Assembly (NCBI RefSeq): GCF_900142605.1
Contig: NZ_FRBL01000008.1
Coordinates: 186,001-250,000 of the forward strand
DNA length: 64,000 nt
Direction of reading: 5' to 3'
Source: Chitinophaga jiangningensis
Lineage (GTDB): Bacteria; Bacteroidota; Bacteroidia; Chitinophagales; Chitinophagaceae
Shown: positions 62,734 through 64,000 of the stretch, one piece after another
Layout: every line of letters starts with the position of its first letter
How positions within the stretch are numbered: the stretch's first letter is position 1
The notes under the pieces: generated by a model
Told to the model about the DNA's origin: nothing
The model's database searches: none
The model's input: the letters and a program-made list of their open reading frames with translations, nothing else
Program-made: the position numbers and the translations under genes

Positions 62734-64000
62734 TTATCGTAGCAGTGTAACCGCACCGGTTTTGCGGACTGCTCCCGTATTTTCAACGCCTTCATATTCC
62801 AGCACCCACACGTAAGTACCCGGGTCCGCCTTGCGGCCACCGGAATTATTTAAACTACCATTCCAGCCATCCCCTGGTTTGCTGGTGCTGAAAATTAATT
62901 GTCCCCAGCGGTTGTACACGCTGAACCGAAACATGCGCGTGGTACAATATACCAGCGGTTTAAAAATATCATTTTTGCCATCGCCGTTAGGTGTAAAAGC
63001 ATTCGGCATATATACCTCACAACCGCAGCTGCCATACTTAACATTAATAGCATCACTCGCGCGGCAACCATACTTATTCTGCACTACTAAGGTGTAGGTA
63101 CCTGCTTCATTGGCCACCGATACAGGGTTAGCTGAAAAATCACTGTTCTGCCAGCTGAAGCCTGTTACGTCGTTGCTATAGGCTGGTTGCAGTAATAGCT
63201 GCACGCCTTTGCAAAGCGTAGTATCATCCGGTAGTGTCACCGTAGGCTTGCCGCCCACTTCAATCGTTCTGGTAGCGGCAGTGGTCTGTCCGCAGGAGCC
63301 TTTCACGGTGTATTGAATGGTATATTGCCCAGGGGTAGTCCAGGTAGCAGTAAACGGTGTACTGCTGCCCTGCGTAACAGGATTGCCGGAAAAGCTCCAG
63401 CTAATGGTGCCCACCGACTGATTTGTAACGTTAAACGTCACCGGTTCGTTTATGCATGCCAGTGACTTATAATTCAGCTGCCCCACCAATGCCGTTGCTA
63501 CCACATTAGCCTGCTGCTGCGCCGACTGTACCTGTAAACAATTGCCCGTTGCTTTTAATGTGAGTGTATGCGTACCCGGTGTATTCCATTGTACCGTAGG
63601 GGTAGCGGTATTTTGACCGGAGATAGTTCCTGATACGTCCGTACTCCATTCGTAGCCGGTAATAGTGGGCCCGGCGGCCACCGTAGCCTGCACAGGTGCT
63701 CCCACGCATATGGCCTGCGAAGGAATACTAAATGCATATGCTGTCCTGTTTTGCACCGTCACAGTGGATTGTGCAGTGGCCACGCAATTGGCACCTGCAC
63801 TGGCTTTCAGGGTATACACCCCGGACAGCTGCGCCGTAGCAGCAGTGGATACCACCGGTGAAGCCCCGTTATAGGTATTGCCTTTGGTATCCGTCCAGGT
63901 GTAGGTAGTACCAGCAGCAGCAGTGGCTTTCAACTGCAGGGCCTCACCGCTGCAAATGTTGATAGCAGCAGTCACCTGTACAACTGGTATACTGGTCACT
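62734..64000 (-). CDS. T9SS type-B surface protein, 3' part
   Basis: The frame is open to the window edge, so the N-terminus lies beyond 64000. The visible ~421 residues contain PKD/Ig-like segments (YTWTDTKGNTYNGASPVV, VTFNVTNQSVGTISWSFSG, VVQNKYGCRASDAINVKYG) and the type-B sorting domain from about 330: CGCEVYMPNAFTPNGDGKND, YNRWGQLIFSTSKPGDGWNG, DPGTYVWVLEY and a basic tail. Such proteins go through T9SS to the surface. PKD-like repeats with pairs of cysteines are typical of adhesins or surface enzymes; the function lies in the missing part. Confidence 0.92.
   Translation of the reverse strand, partial: VTSIPVVQVTAAINICSGEALQLKATAAAGTTYTWTDTKGNTYNGASPVVSTAATAQLSGVYTLKASAGANCVATAQSTVTVQNRTAYAFSIPSQAICVGAPVQATVAAGPTITGYEWSTDVSGTISGQNTATPTVQWNTPGTHTLTLKATGNCLQVQSAQQQANVVATALVGQLNYKSLACINEPVTFNVTNQSVGTISWSFSGNPVTQGSSTPFTATWTTPGQYTIQYTVKGSCGQTTAATRTIEVGGKPTVTLPDDTTLCKGVQLLLQPAYSNDVTGFSWQNSDFSANPVSVANEAGTYTLVVQNKYGCRASDAINVKYGSCGCEVYMPNAFTPNGDGKNDIFKPLVYCTTRMFRFSVYNRWGQLIFSTSKPGDGWNGSLNNSGGRKADPGTYVWVLEYEGVENTGAVRKTGAVTLLR

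Overview
The window looks like a chromosomal segment from a member of the Bacteroidota, most likely family Chitinophagaceae (Chitinophaga-like). The signs are three SusC/SusD outer-membrane pairs, ECF sigma/FecR anti-sigma modules in front of two of them, type IX secretion (T9SS) sorting domains of both the A and B kinds, many short lipoproteins with a cysteine lipobox, and promoters of the TAnnTTTG type. Family assignments come from reading motifs, not from database searches.

Layout. 1-2.6 kb is an AT-rich, decayed stretch: an AraC-type regulator remnant, a TfoX-N protein, a DUF1016/YhcG nuclease pseudogene and tRNA-Lys(TTT). 2.6-13.8 kb is a minus-strand glycan-utilisation locus (sigma, FecR, SusC, SusD, GH2 beta-galactosidase-like, GH29 alpha-L-fucosidase). 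14-23.5 kb holds mostly single genes: a basic-secretory-protein metallopeptidase lipoprotein, a Tat-exported protein, a POT peptide transporter, an AHSA1-type protein, an aldo/keto reductase remnant, and a DUF898 + M48 peptidase pair. Two intergenic spots here carry unusual paired palindromes.

23.5-33.4 kb is the most intriguing block: a tightly packed three-gene cassette of a phage-tail-collar (microcystin-dependent-protein-like) protein, a periplasmic-binding-fold protein with no signal peptide, and a 2,556-residue repetitive T9SS surface protein. 34-44 kb carries a second SusC/SusD pair without sigma/FecR, preceded by a small ORF overlapping the susC start, and followed by a 1,534-residue TIG/FG-GAP surface protein with its own promoter. 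44-48.9 kb has small metabolic and regulatory genes, an archaemetzincin-like lipoprotein and a probable frameshifted membrane protein.

49-57.5 kb is a third SusCD operon (sigma, FecR, SusC, SusD, fasciclin lipoprotein, DUF5007-like lipoprotein) with no carbohydrate-active enzyme. 57.6-62.7 kb is a minus-strand putative metal-uptake locus: a His/Cys-rich exported protein, a TonB-dependent receptor with His-rich plug, and two His-rich DUF4625 lipoproteins. It is interrupted by a 1.24-kb array of five ~254-bp tandem repeats, each carrying a degenerate copy of the receptor's own start region plus a palindrome-ended 119-bp element. The window ends inside another T9SS type-B surface protein.
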